DNA from: Anaeromonas frigoriresistens
GTDB taxonomy: Bacteria > Bacillota > Clostridia > Tissierellales > SIT17
DNA: 64,000 bases
Assembly: GCF_016820655.1 (NCBI RefSeq)
Contig: NZ_WSFT01000019.1
Coordinates: 62,001-126,000 of the forward strand
Direction: 5' to 3'
In this document: positions 34,997 to 43,760 of the stretch, piece after piece
Position numbering within the stretch: the first letter of the stretch is position 1
How the letters are laid out: each line of letters starts with the position of its first letter
The notes under the pieces: generated by a model
What the model was told of the DNA's origin: nothing
Database searches by the model: none
The model's input: only the letters and a program-made list of their open reading frames with translations
Program-made: the position numbers and the translations under genes

Positions 34997-35197
34997 TATA
35001 TCTCTCCTATTCTTTAGTGTAACTTCATTTTATCAGAAATATATTTTATTATCTATTATAATGATTCCTATAATTACTTTGTTTAAACCAATTTTTTAAA
35101 AAACTTAGTCTAGGCTAATATTTTTTGTGTTAAAAAAGATTTAGGGGGTATATAGATTAGTGAAATGAATTTTTAAATTAAGGGAGGAGTTTTTATA

Positions 35198-35572
35198 ATG
35201 AAGAGTTTAGGAAATTTATTACAAAGCGGAGATTGGAAAGGTGAAAAGCACGTTCCAGTAATACATATTGAGGATACAATTAAAGCAGGGGAATTAATAG
35301 AACTTAAAGTATCTATTGGGGATGAAATAGCGCATCCAAATACTTTAGAACATCATATTAAGTGGTTTAAGATATTCTTTAAGCCTGAAGATGGAAAATT
35401 CCCTATAGAAATATATACAGCTACTTTTGATGCCCATGGTGAGTCTGATATATTTGATGAGCCGATGGTTAAAACATATTTTAAAACTAATAAACCAGGA
35501 ACTATCCATGTAATGAGCTATTGCAACATCCATGGATTATGGGAAAATAGCAAAGATATAACTGTAGAATAA
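35198..35572 (+). CDS. Superoxide reductase (neelaredoxin type), copy 1
   Basis: A 124-residue 1Fe superoxide reductase. The ferrous centre ligands are all present: His18 in the EKHVP motif (with Glu16-Lys17 for catalysis), His46, His52, Cys109 and His112 in the CNIHG motif. No N-terminal desulforedoxin CXXC is present, so it is class II. It reduces superoxide to hydrogen peroxide without oxygen release, suiting an anaerobe; rubredoxin is the usual donor. A close paralogue is 3.8 kb downstream. It is single, with a strong terminator. Confidence 0.95.
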   Translation: MKSLGNLLQSGDWKGEKHVPVIHIEDTIKAGELIELKVSIGDEIAHPNTLEHHIKWFKIFFKPEDGKFPIEIYTATFDAHGESDIFDEPMVKTYFKTNKPGTIHVMSYCNIHGLWENSKDITVE

Positions 35573-35594
35573 TAGAATCAGTTTTATAAACATT

Positions 35595-35642
35595 ATGTGC
35601 TAAAAAACTTTTTTCTACGTAGAAAGAAGTTTTTTAGCACAT
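35595..35642 (+). terminator. Terminator after superoxide reductase copy 1
   Basis: Arms beginning ATGTGCTAAAAAACTT form a long hairpin with a few mismatches near the tip. It also faces the convergent secreted-protein gene. Confidence 0.88.
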
Positions 35643-35654
35643 GCATCTTCATAA

Positions 35655-36686
35655 TCAGTTAATATTATATACTTCAATAAATTTTTTTCCTACATCATTA
35701 ATTTCATATACTTCTCCAACATATTCAATAGAATTCTCATTTATTGTTACAATTTTATCTCCATCTTGATATCTAAAAATTATTCGGATTGGATATTCCA
35801 TATAAGCAACATTTTGGTTGCCATTATAAGGTTCATTGCTTAAGAACATTCTAACTATTTGGTTTTTAATTGGGGTTAATTCAATCATTTCTTCTTTTTC
35901 TTTCATTAGATATACATTATCAGCTCTAAATAAATATTGAATATCATTTTCATCATAAATACCATTTGGAAATATTTTTTCAAGAGCATTCCAAACATCT
36001 TCGGAAATTTTAAAAGTAATGCTTCGGTCGTTATCATTATAAATTTTAAAGTAATTTTTATTAAAAAATTGTAGATTTAGTTTTAGATTATCTTTCATTT
36101 TAATTAATATGGAATAATTAGGAAATTCAATATTGTTCTCTCTAAGAAATTCAATATCTTCATTAACATAATTACTTTTAGAAATATTTGATATAAAGTC
36201 CTCAATTTGAGTTCTTTGTCTGATTAATTTGTTTTTTGAGAGATCTTCTGCATTAATAGATATTTCATATATTTTATCAGTTATATTTTTTAAATTACGA
36301 GAATCATATAATTTACTAGATATTATATTAAAAATATTATTTGTAGATTCTCCGATATAAGTAGTATCATCTATTATTAAGTAATTAGGAGAAAAAACAA
36401 CATCTTTTTTACTTCCATCCGTTGTTTTCAAATATCCATTAATGGAACCTCCAAAATCAGTGTTATCTTGACTATTATCTTTTGTAAGTTTCTTAATCAA
36501 TTTATTTACATTAGTAATATCAGAACTATCTTTCATTTTAACTATACCAAAAATCTCGTCTTCTATTACTAATTCTTCTATTTGATCTTCTTCAGCATGA
36601 ATAAGATTAAATATATCATTTTTAAATATGGTTAAAATAATTATTGACACTAAAATAAGTATAATATAAATATATCTTTTTTTCAT
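35655..36686 (-). CDS. Signal-anchored extracytoplasmic protein, unknown function
   Basis: A 343-residue protein with an N-terminal hydrophobic helix (YIYIILILVSIIILTIF) and a long acidic/polar exterior domain rich in Asn, Ile and Lys. No catalytic motif is recognised. It follows the secreted NlpC/P60 gene in the same direction with a hairpin between them, and may cooperate with it at the cell wall. No lipobox is visible, so it is probably a membrane-tethered protein. Confidence 0.65.
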   Translation of the reverse strand: MKKRYIYIILILVSIIILTIFKNDIFNLIHAEEDQIEELVIEDEIFGIVKMKDSSDITNVNKLIKKLTKDNSQDNTDFGGSINGYLKTTDGSKKDVVFSPNYLIIDDTTYIGESTNNIFNIISSKLYDSRNLKNITDKIYEISINAEDLSKNKLIRQRTQIEDFISNISKSNYVNEDIEFLRENNIEFPNYSILIKMKDNLKLNLQFFNKNYFKIYNDNDRSITFKISEDVWNALEKIFPNGIYDENDIQYLFRADNVYLMKEKEEMIELTPIKNQIVRMFLSNEPYNGNQNVAYMEYPIRIIFRYQDGDKIVTINENSIEYVGEVYEINDVGKKFIEVYNIN

Positions 36687-36711
36687 TTACATGCCCCTTT
36701 TTAAATAAATT

Positions 36712-36749
36712 AATCTGAACTTACTAATTATAATTAGTAAGTTCAGATT
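36712..36749 (-). terminator. Hairpin between the NlpC/P60 gene and the anchored-protein gene
   Basis: A perfect 38-base palindrome, AATCTGAACTTACTAATTA plus complement. The T-run after it is weak, so termination may be partial and allow read-through into the next gene. Confidence 0.75.
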
Positions 36750-36755
36750 CTATAA

Positions 36756-38345
36756 TTATCTTAATCCAAAAGTTTTAGCAGAGTATCCATTTGAGCTTAA
36801 CCATGACCAAGTTCTTGTATAGCTTTTAGTTTTATCATAACCACTAGTGGTTGCTTCTTTAGAGTTTACTACTGTTTTATCAGAATTCCAAGAATAAAAG
36901 AAAAGAACATGTGATCCTGGCTTAATTAGTATGTCCATATATTTTAATTGGCTAGAAGAAATAGGATCTGACATATCATTTAATCCATAAGTACCATACT
37001 TTGACCCAAATTGTAATGCTGCGGATACGAATCCTGAACAATCAAGACCAGCAGTACTTGACTTGTAGCTTCCTGAAGTATAAACATTACCTGCTTCTTT
37101 TCCCATTGACATTGCAGAACCAAAATTTGACCAAGAACCTGTTGATGATCTATCATGACCATCAAATCCTCCCCAACAATAAGGAATACCTGTTAAACTA
37201 CTACCATAAGATGTATTTACTAAATAATCAGGCTTTGTTACATATGAGTAACTAGAATGTTGACCATTTGAACTATTATATGTCCACTTATAACCTGTCA
37301 TTGAGTTAGCTCTAGAATTAACTGTACTTCTTGATGGAATAGATGGATCATACATAGGTGTAATAATAATATCATCATCATTAGTGTTCTTTTCTTCATC
37401 TTCAATAGAGTATTCAGATTTTTTTTGCTTCAATGTGGATTTAAAATTCTTATCTAAGTTTACTTTTGAAATAATAACTTGATTTTCTTCTATGATCATA
37501 ATATATATATCTCCATTGTTTGTTACATTCATATATTTATTTGGAAATGATATATACCTTTCCATAGGAATTGCAGCAATTCCTTCCAACTTACCTGTTT
37601 TATTATATTTTCTAATAGTATGTTCTACTAAAATCTTTGAAGTATCAGCCACATCTTCCACTGATGTATAAATATATCCTTCTTTTGTTATATTATGAAT
37701 ATTTATTGATCCGTATAGTTCTTCAAAAGCTACATCAATTTCTATTCCTTCTTTAGTTTTAATTTTCCCTTTTTTAGGGGAAATAGATTTAACACTAACA
37801 TCAGAGTTACTAATAATTTTTGAATTTATTATATCATAAAGTTTATTCCCATCATAAACTAAAATTAGATTATTGTTTTTATCAATATTTAGCTGATTAA
37901 TTTGATATTGTTTTAATTGTTCTGGTTTCTTTATAATTTCATCAATATTTCCATTCATATCTATTCTGTATATAGTATTATCTTCATTACCTTCCAACAC
38001 ATAAATCTTATCTTTTAAAACGATTAAATCCTTTGCATATTCTATAAAGGGTATCTCAATCTTTTTTACCAATTCTTGTTTTTCATATTCTAAAATTCTC
38101 TTATTAACTGTGTCAAGGATAAAAAAGGTCTTACCATTATTAGATACAAAAAACGATTCAGGAAATTGCCTCTCTACTTCTGGCATTATTGGGGTATATC
38201 CTATACTGTCAATACCTGTCCCCGCCTTAATTATAAGAACATCTTCTATGGTAGGATTTGATGATGTATTATTAAATGCAAACGACTGAGAACTAAAAGT
38301 AAGAATTAACATAATAATCAATATTAATGTAATCTGTTTTTTCAC
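36756..38345 (-). CDS. Secreted NlpC/P60 peptidase with N-terminal propeller-like region
   Basis: A 529-residue exported protein. The signal peptide is residues 1-24 (ends SFAF). Residues about 30-300 contain repeated strand patterns such as FFVSNNGKTFFILDTVNKRILEY and KIYVLEGNEDNTIYRIDMNGN, suggesting a beta-propeller. An acidic linker follows, then an NlpC/P60-like domain with the catalytic Cys in LDCSGFVSAAL and His in PGSHVLFFYSW. It would cleave cell-wall peptide stems, perhaps in division or sporulation. The start is GTG after GGAGGAACAATT. No SH3b or LysM domain is seen. Confidence 0.85.
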   Translation of the reverse strand: MKKQITLILIIMLILTFSSQSFAFNNTSSNPTIEDVLIIKAGTGIDSIGYTPIMPEVERQFPESFFVSNNGKTFFILDTVNKRILEYEKQELVKKIEIPFIEYAKDLIVLKDKIYVLEGNEDNTIYRIDMNGNIDEIIKKPEQLKQYQINQLNIDKNNNLILVYDGNKLYDIINSKIISNSDVSVKSISPKKGKIKTKEGIEIDVAFEELYGSINIHNITKEGYIYTSVEDVADTSKILVEHTIRKYNKTGKLEGIAAIPMERYISFPNKYMNVTNNGDIYIMIIEENQVIISKVNLDKNFKSTLKQKKSEYSIEDEEKNTNDDDIIITPMYDPSIPSRSTVNSRANSMTGYKWTYNSSNGQHSSYSYVTKPDYLVNTSYGSSLTGIPYCWGGFDGHDRSSTGSWSNFGSAMSMGKEAGNVYTSGSYKSSTAGLDCSGFVSAALQFGSKYGTYGLNDMSDPISSSQLKYMDILIKPGSHVLFFYSWNSDKTVVNSKEATTSGYDKTKSYTRTWSWLSSNGYSAKTFGLR

Positions 38346-38507
38346 AATTGTTCCTCCTTTAATTTAAAATGCATATACATTCAATTTACCTAATATTTAT
38401 CTTGTAATTATATGGCGGACTAGTCATTTATTTCACCCCTTAAATTTATTTACTTTTATGTAGTTATATTATACATTAATTAGAAAAAATTGTCTACTAT
38501 ACCAGTT

Positions 38508-38543
38508 AAAAATAAGTCTAAAATAGTTTTTAGACTTATTTTT
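38508..38543 (-). terminator. Terminator after the DUF2164 gene
   Basis: AAAAATAAGTCTAAAA and its complement with a three-base loop, about 70 bases beyond the DUF2164 stop; a T-run follows on the minus strand. Confidence 0.75.
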
Positions 38544-38613
38544 ATATAATTCTATTTCTTTTAAAATTAGGCGCGAATAGAAAATATTGCTAAATAATTT
38601 AAATAAAATATAA

Positions 38614-38865
38614 TTAATTATATTTTATTTTTCTCTTTATTATTTGTAATGCAAATAAATCTTCTACTTTGTCCTTTATATATGTATGGGCATCATTCAC
38701 TCCTTGATTGTATATATCAGGAGCTAACTCTTCTATAAAAAAATCTAGTATCAATGAAGCTGCTAAATCTCCCAAGTCTTCATCCCTTTCTTTCGCAAAA
38801 TAATCCTTAACTACGTTTATCATTTCTTCTCTTTTAACTTTATCAATTTTTATCTTACTATCCAT
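38614..38865 (-). CDS. DUF2164 family protein
   Basis: An 83-residue cytoplasmic helical protein. The pattern KREEMINVVKDYFAKERDEDLGDLAASLILDFFIEELAPDIYNQGVNDAHTYIKDKVEDL matches DUF2164 (short pieces: DEDLGDLAA, DFFIEELAPDIYNQG). Function is unknown. It diverges from superoxide reductase copy 2. The start has AAGGAGAG upstream. Confidence 0.8.
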   Translation of the reverse strand: MDSKIKIDKVKREEMINVVKDYFAKERDEDLGDLAASLILDFFIEELAPDIYNQGVNDAHTYIKDKVEDLFALQIIKRKIKYN

Positions 38866-38973
38866 TTTATACTCTCCTTTAGCGATATTAATAATTTGAT
38901 TATATCATACTAAATTTTCACTACATGGTTATACTATAAAAAAGTGAATTAGAATCATCTAAGGAGGGTTTTT

Positions 38974-39348
38974 ATGCAAAATTTAGGTCAATTAATTCAA
39001 ACTGGAGATTGGAAAGGTGAAAAACACGTACCAGTAATTCATCTTCCTAGAAAAGTTAAAAAGGGTAAGGATACAGAGATAAGAGTATCAATAGGAGATG
39101 AAGTAAAACATCCTAATAGTTTAGAACATCACATTAAATGGATGAAGGTTTTTTATTTCGCAGAGGATGGAAAATTCCCTATTCAATTATCAAGTTTTGA
39201 ATTTACTGCTCATGGAGAATCTGATGTATATACTGAACCAGTAGGTGTTACCAGTGTAATATTAGATAAACCAGGTGTTATATATGTTCAAGCTTATTGT
39301 AATATTCATGGTTTATGGGAGAATAGTATAGAAATAATAGTAGAATAA
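38974..39348 (+). CDS. Superoxide reductase (neelaredoxin type), copy 2
   Basis: A 124-residue paralogue of the gene at 35.2 kb, with the same length and metal ligands at the same positions (Glu16-Lys17-His18, His46, His52, Cys109, His112). Identity is highest around GDWKGEKHVPVIH and EHHIKW. It has its own ribosome site (AAGGAGG) and no clear terminator before the tyrS leader promoter. The two copies point to a dispersed gene duplication and possibly different control. Confidence 0.95.
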   Translation: MQNLGQLIQTGDWKGEKHVPVIHLPRKVKKGKDTEIRVSIGDEVKHPNSLEHHIKWMKVFYFAEDGKFPIQLSSFEFTAHGESDVYTEPVGVTSVILDKPGVIYVQAYCNIHGLWENSIEIIVE

Positions 39349-39351
39349 TCC

Positions 39352-39381
39352 TTGACATTTTTAATGTATTTATAATATCAT
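39352..39381 (+). promoter_or_regulatory. Promoter of the tyrS leader
   Basis: TTGACA and TATCAT with an 18-base spacer, placed just after the superoxide reductase stop and before the T-box leader. Confidence 0.6.
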
Positions 39382-39402
39382 ATATTAAAACTCAATATAA
39401 AA

Positions 39403-39630
39403 CTATGAACATTGAAGGAGACAGTAACTTTTATTATGGGAAATTAGAGACAGATTGGTTGGTGAAAAATCTGCCCAAGATATTAGTGAATTACGACTCT
39501 AGAGTTTCAATAGGAAACTGTTGCGCTTAGTCATACGATACATGACTTAATGAGGCATTTAATAAATGTAAATTAAGGTGGTACCACGGGTTTTCTCGTC
39601 CTTTAGGACTGGGAAGACCCTTTTTTATTG
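39403..39630 (+). ncRNA. Tyrosine-specific T-box leader
   Basis: The leader of tyrS contains the conserved T-box AAGGTGGTACCACGG (39575-39589) and, upstream, a stem I region with AGAGA and a specifier loop GAATTACGAC in which TAC (39492-39494) is a tyrosine codon. A terminator hairpin at 39588-39626 (GGGTTTTCTCGTCCT pairing with AGGACTGGGAAGACCC, then TTTTTT) competes with the antiterminator. Uncharged tRNA-Tyr would therefore raise tyrS expression. Confidence 0.93.
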
Positions 39631-39658
39631 TTAAAATAATTAAAAGGAGGTATGAAAA

Positions 39659-40882
39659 ATGAGTAATGTATATGACATCCTTATGGAAAGAGGCTTTATT
39701 GAGCAGGCTACCCATGAAGATGAAATCAGAGAGCTTTTAGGAAAGGAATCTGTAACATTTTATGTAGGCTTTGACCCTACTGCTGACAGTCTACACGTTG
39801 GCCACTTTATTCAGGTAATGGTTATGATGCATATGCAAAAGGCAGGACATAAACCAATTGCATTAGTTGGTGGAGGAACTGCTATGGTGGGCGATCCTTC
39901 TGGAAAGACTGAAATGAGAAAAATGCTTACAGAGGCAGATATAGATCACAATGCAACATCTCTTAAACATCAAATATCTAAATACTTAGATTTAGATGGT
40001 GAAAAAGGATATGCAGCTAACAATAAGGATTGGCTTAAAGGGTTACAATATATCGACTTTATTAGAGATATAGGTAAACATTTCTCAGTAAATAGAATGC
40101 TTACAGCAGAATGTTTTAAATCTAGACTTGAAAAAGGGTTATCCTTCCTTGAATTTAACTACATGCTTATGCAATCCTATGACTTTTTAGAGCTTAATAG
40201 AAAATATAATTGTAAGTTGGAGATGGGCGGAAACGATCAATGGTCTAATATCTTAGGAGGAGTAGATTTAGTAAGAAGAGAGGAGAAAAAGCAAGTATAT
40301 GGTCTTACTTTTAAACTATTAACTACTAGTGAAGGTAAGAAAATGGGTAAAACAGAATCTGGAGCAGTTTGGATTGATCCAGATAAAACTTCCCCATTTG
40401 AACTATACCAATACCTAAGAAATATAGACGATGCTGATGTAGAAAATACTTTGGCCCTATTAACATTCTTACCTATGGATGAAGTTAGGAGATTAGGTTC
40501 TCTAGAGGGATCAGAAATAAATAAGGCAAAGGAAATATTAGCATTTGAATTTACTAAGATTGTTCATGGGGAGGAAGAAGCTAAAAAAGCTGAAAAAGCT
40601 GCAAAAGCTTTATTCTCTGGCGGGGTTGATATGTCTAATGTTCCGTCTACAGATATGGATAAAAGTATATTCGAAGCAGGTATAGGTCTTTTAGGCCTTA
40701 TGACAGATTTAGGTCTTACTTCATCTAATGGTGAGGCTAGACGCCTCGTAAAACAAGGAGGAGTATCTGTTAATGATAAGCAAATAACAGATTTCAGAAA
40801 AGAAATCACTATTGAAGATTTTGAAGATGGAAAGTTAATGATCAGAAAAGGTAAGAAAAAATATCATCAAGTTAAAATATAA
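39659..40882 (+). CDS. tyrS: Tyrosyl-tRNA synthetase
   Basis: Class I aminoacyl-tRNA synthetase charging tRNA-Tyr, 407 residues. Seen: [18 protein letters not shown] with the HIGH-type [21 protein letters not shown], the tyrosine-binding GGNDQWSNI, the KMSKS equivalent KKMGKT, and a C-terminal S4 RNA-binding domain starting [14 protein letters not shown]. It is controlled by the T-box just upstream and ended by a strong hairpin. Confidence 0.97.
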   Translation: MSNVYDILMERGFIEQATHEDEIRELLGKESVTFYVGFDPTADSLHVGHFIQVMVMMHMQKAGHKPIALVGGGTAMVGDPSGKTEMRKMLTEADIDHNATSLKHQISKYLDLDGEKGYAANNKDWLKGLQYIDFIRDIGKHFSVNRMLTAECFKSRLEKGLSFLEFNYMLMQSYDFLELNRKYNCKLEMGGNDQWSNILGGVDLVRREEKKQVYGLTFKLLTTSEGKKMGKTESGAVWIDPDKTSPFELYQYLRNIDDADVENTLALLTFLPMDEVRRLGSLEGSEINKAKEILAFEFTKIVHGEEEAKKAEKAAKALFSGGVDMSNVPSTDMDKSIFEAGIGLLGLMTDLGLTSSNGEARRLVKQGGVSVNDKQITDFRKEITIEDFEDGKLMIRKGKKKYHQVKI

Positions 40883-40884
40883 AT

Positions 40885-40914
40885 ATTAAAAGACAGCCTA
40901 GGCTGTCTTTTAAT
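40885..40914. terminator. Bidirectional terminator after tyrS
   Basis: A perfect 30-base palindrome, ATTAAAAGACAGCCT plus complement, between convergent genes. Confidence 0.9.
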
Positions 40915-41209
40915 ATGTTGATTCTTCATCCTCAGTCACGTATATTTCTAAACCACCAAATTTTGAAGCCAATCCACTATATATTAGTCCAGCAACTACA
41001 GCCATTACCCCATAGAAAATAACCATAAATATAGGTAATACCATATAAACAACACCAAATATACCCATTTCAGGAACTTTACCCGCTATACCTATCAATA
41101 AAAAAACCAGGCCTACTAGAAACATAATAACAACTGGTATTATCGAAAAATATAAGGCCACTTTAAATAAACTACCTATGCCAAATTTCTTTATTTCTAT
41201 TTTCTTCAT
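40910..41209 (-). CDS. Small two-helix membrane protein
   Basis: A 99-residue protein with two long hydrophobic segments (about 14-42 and 46-78), an N-terminal basic stretch and an acidic tail ending TEDEESTY. No family recognised. It follows the free-methionine-sulfoxide reductase gene by 21 bases and may be co-transcribed. The ribosome site is ATAGGAGG. Confidence 0.65.
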   Translation of the reverse strand: MKKIEIKKFGIGSLFKVALYFSIIPVVIMFLVGLVFLLIGIAGKVPEMGIFGVVYMVLPIFMVIFYGVMAVVAGLIYSGLASKFGGLEIYVTEDEESTY

Positions 41210-41230
41210 GAATATCCTCCTATATTATAC

Positions 41231-41731
41231 TTAGTTAATATCACTCCAATTTACATACTTATTTAAAGTTTCTACAAACTTTTCTAAATACCTTCCATCC
41301 TCTTCATTAAATCTGTTCAATATAGGACTATCTATATCTAATACTCCAATAAGTTTATCATCTTTAATAATGGGCACTACTATCTCTGATTGAGATGCTA
41401 CATCACAAGCAATATGACCTTCAAAGTCATGAACATTTCCAATAATTTTTGTCTCCTTTTTATCAGCAGCAGTACCACATACCCCATTACCTATTTTAAT
41501 ATGAGTACAAGCAGGTTTTCCTTGAAAAGGTCCTAATATGAGTTCACCTTTTTTATATAAATAAAATCCAGCCCAGTTTATATCCTCTAATAATAACCAT
41601 AGTAATGCAGAGGCATTAGACAAGTTTGCCAACCAATCTTCTTCTTCACATATTAATCCTGTTAATTTTAGATTTAAATAACCATAAAATTTCTTTTTAT
41701 CCTTAGTATCTATTTTCTTTATTTGCTGCAT
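41231..41731 (-). CDS. Free methionine-(R)-sulfoxide reductase (GAF domain)
   Basis: A 166-residue GAF-domain enzyme of the YebR/fRMsr family, which reduces free L-methionine-(R)-sulfoxide. The three conserved cysteines lie in GPFQGKPACTHI, NGVCGTAA and HIACDVASQSEIV, and the substrate pocket has WAGFYLY and VLDIDSP. Cytoplasmic; an oxidative-damage repair role fits the several antioxidant genes in the window. It is followed by the small membrane-protein gene. Confidence 0.92.
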   Translation of the reverse strand: MQQIKKIDTKDKKKFYGYLNLKLTGLICEEEDWLANLSNASALLWLLLEDINWAGFYLYKKGELILGPFQGKPACTHIKIGNGVCGTAADKKETKIIGNVHDFEGHIACDVASQSEIVVPIIKDDKLIGVLDIDSPILNRFNEEDGRYLEKFVETLNKYVNWSDIN

Positions 41732-41797
41732 AATAAAACCTCCTTAAATTAATTATTAATATTATATAACTTTTTACTGTATTTGTTCAATTAATAC

Positions 41798-41850
41798 TTG
41801 ACTTTCACTATAAATATAGTTAGAATTCTAATAGTAAGAATTCTAACTAT
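41798..41850 (+). promoter_or_regulatory. MarR-MATE promoter with palindromic operator
   Basis: The -35 TTGACT (41798-41803) and -10 TAGAAT (41821-41826) have a 17-base spacer. Overlapping the -10 and start region are 14-base arms ATAGTTAGAATTCT (41816-41829) and complement (41837-41850); each arm holds the small palindrome AGAATTCT. The MarR-family gene immediately downstream probably binds here and represses itself and the pump. Confidence 0.75.
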
Positions 41851-41880
41851 GCGGAACTCTAAATAGATTGAGGTGATTAT

Positions 41881-42327
41881 TTGAAAGATGAATATTTAAA
41901 TGATATTAATGAAAATCTAATAGAATTTACTTCTTTATTCCATAGTAAAATAAGCAAGGTTTTTAGAAAAAATATAGATGGTGAATATCGATGTAATAAA
42001 AATCAAAATAGAGCTATTATGATTATTGGTAATCATGATGGTATTTCCCCTTCTACTTTAGGAAAATATCTTGATATGCGTAAAGGAAGTTTAACTACTC
42101 TGATAGATTCTTTAGTTAAGAAAAATCTAGTGGTAAGAGATATAGATAATAATGATAGAAGAAGATATTTACTGTCCTTATCTTCTGAAGGTAAAAAATA
42201 TATGGAACAAGAAAAAGAAAAATTTAAAGAAGTAATTAAAGAATTATTTGATAAACTAGATGAATTTGAAATAAAGTCATTTTCAGAAAATATTAATAAT
42301 GTAGTTGAAATAATGAAGAAAGTATGA
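41881..42327 (+). CDS. MarR-family regulator of the second MATE pump
   Basis: A 148-residue winged-helix repressor: NRAIMIIGNHDGISPSTLGKYLDMRKGSLTTLIDSLVKKNLVVRDIDNNDRRRYLLSLSSEGK shows recognition helix and wing (short pieces: MRKGSLTTLIDSL, DNNDRRRY). The start is TTG after GAGGTGATTA. The MATE gene follows 10 bases after the stop. Such pairs are usually released by the exported compound. Confidence 0.92.
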   Translation: MKDEYLNDINENLIEFTSLFHSKISKVFRKNIDGEYRCNKNQNRAIMIIGNHDGISPSTLGKYLDMRKGSLTTLIDSLVKKNLVVRDIDNNDRRRYLLSLSSEGKKYMEQEKEKFKEVIKELFDKLDEFEIKSFSENINNVVEIMKKV

Positions 42328-42337
42328 GGTAAAAAAT

Positions 42338-43720
42338 ATGGATAGACAAAAAATGCTAGGTAGTGCTCCAGTAGGTAAACTACTCTTAAAATTCTCAATA
42401 CCTGCTATAGTAGGTATGTTGGTAAATGCATTATATAATACAATTGATAGGATATATATAGGTAGAAAAGTTGGAGAGTTGGGTATTGCAGGTATTACTA
42501 TAGGCTTTCCTATAATGATTATCATAATGGCCTTTGGTATGCTTATTGGTATTGGTGCAACTTCTCTGATATCTATAAAACTTGGAGAAGATAAAAAAGA
42601 TGAAGCTGAAAAAATATTAGGAAATGGTACATTTCTACTTATAATTATAGCTTTAATAGTTTCAGCATTAGGATTGATATTCCTTAACCCTCTATTAAAA
42701 TTATTTGGTGCTAGTGAAACGGTATTGCCTTATTCAAAAGCATATCTTCAAATAATATTAGCCGGTTCTGTTTTCCAAACAATAGGTTTCGGTATGAATA
42801 ACTTTATTAGAGCAGAAGGAAACCCTAAAATAGCAATGTTTACTATGCTTATAGGAGCTGTTTTAAATATCATACTGGATCCAATATTTATTTTTGTATT
42901 TGACATGGGAGTTAGAGGTGCAGCTATAGCTACAATTCTTTCTCAGGCTGTGGCAGCCATATGGGTATTATCTTATTTCTTTGGTGGTAGAAGTACCTTA
43001 GATATTCATATATCTAACTTTAAATTAGAATTACCAGTGGTAGGCAAGATTTTAGCTATAGGTTCTGCACCCTTTTTAATGCAAGTAGCCTCCAGCGGTA
43101 TCACTGCCCTATTAAATAATAATCTTCAAACCTATGGAGGAGATACCGCTATTGCAGCCTTCGGTATAATAAATAGTATTACAATGTTCATTCTAATGCC
43201 TATTTTCGGTATTAACCAAGGGGCTCAGCCTATAATCGGTTATAATTATGGTGCTAAGCAATATGACAGAGTAAAATCTGCTCTTAAACTAGCCATTCTT
43301 GCAGCAACATCCATTACTGTTACAGGATATGTAGCAACAAGATTATTCCCCAAACAATTGATAAGCTTATTTGGTAAGGGAGATATGAACCTTGTAAATA
43401 TGGCAACAGAAGGAATTACTATATTCCTATTTATGTTACCTATCATTGGATTCCAAATAGTTTCATCTAACTATTTCCAAGCAGTAGGAAAACCTAAGCA
43501 TGCAATGTTTCTAAGTTTATCTAGACAAGTACTATTTTTAATCCCTGCAATTTTAATTATCCCTAGATTCTTGGGACTTAAAGGGGTTTGGATGGCAGCT
43601 CCAGTTGCTGACTCCTTATCTTCATTAGTGACAGGAGTATGGATAATGCTAGAGATTAGAAAGTTAAATAATGATCATAATGAAATAAATAATTTCAAAC
43701 CAATTATTGAACAGGAATAA
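42338..43720 (+). CDS. MATE-family efflux transporter
   Basis: A 460-residue multidrug/toxin-type antiporter with about twelve membrane helices. Typical stretches are GKLLLKFSIPAIVGMLVNALYNTIDRIYIG, INQGAQPIIGYNYGA and FFLQAVGKPKHA-like FQAVGKPKHAMF, which place it with the MepA-like branch of Firmicutes. It is distinct from the MATE at 21 kb. Regulation by the MarR protein upstream is expected. Substrate unknown. Confidence 0.94.
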   Translation: MDRQKMLGSAPVGKLLLKFSIPAIVGMLVNALYNTIDRIYIGRKVGELGIAGITIGFPIMIIIMAFGMLIGIGATSLISIKLGEDKKDEAEKILGNGTFLLIIIALIVSALGLIFLNPLLKLFGASETVLPYSKAYLQIILAGSVFQTIGFGMNNFIRAEGNPKIAMFTMLIGAVLNIILDPIFIFVFDMGVRGAAIATILSQAVAAIWVLSYFFGGRSTLDIHISNFKLELPVVGKILAIGSAPFLMQVASSGITALLNNNLQTYGGDTAIAAFGIINSITMFILMPIFGINQGAQPIIGYNYGAKQYDRVKSALKLAILAATSITVTGYVATRLFPKQLISLFGKGDMNLVNMATEGITIFLFMLPIIGFQIVSSNYFQAVGKPKHAMFLSLSRQVLFLIPAILIIPRFLGLKGVWMAAPVADSLSSLVTGVWIMLEIRKLNNDHNEINNFKPIIEQE

Positions 43721-43724
43721 TATG

Positions 43725-43758
43725 AAAATCCGCAATCATCTAGATGATTGCGGATTTT
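43725..43758. terminator. Bidirectional terminator
   Basis: A perfect 34-base palindrome, AAAATCCGCAATCATCT plus complement, between the MATE gene and the convergent ABC permease gene. Confidence 0.92.
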
Positions 43759-43760
43759 GT

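Noticed and set aside
35056-35066. PerR box TTATAATGATT upstream of superoxide reductase copy 1
   Set aside because: Only the left half matches the TTATAATNATTATAA consensus; the right half is CCTA, so the match is too weak.
36980-37255. Overlapping frames on both strands inside the NlpC/P60 gene
   Set aside because: They are shadows of the real frame, lacking ribosome sites and family matches.
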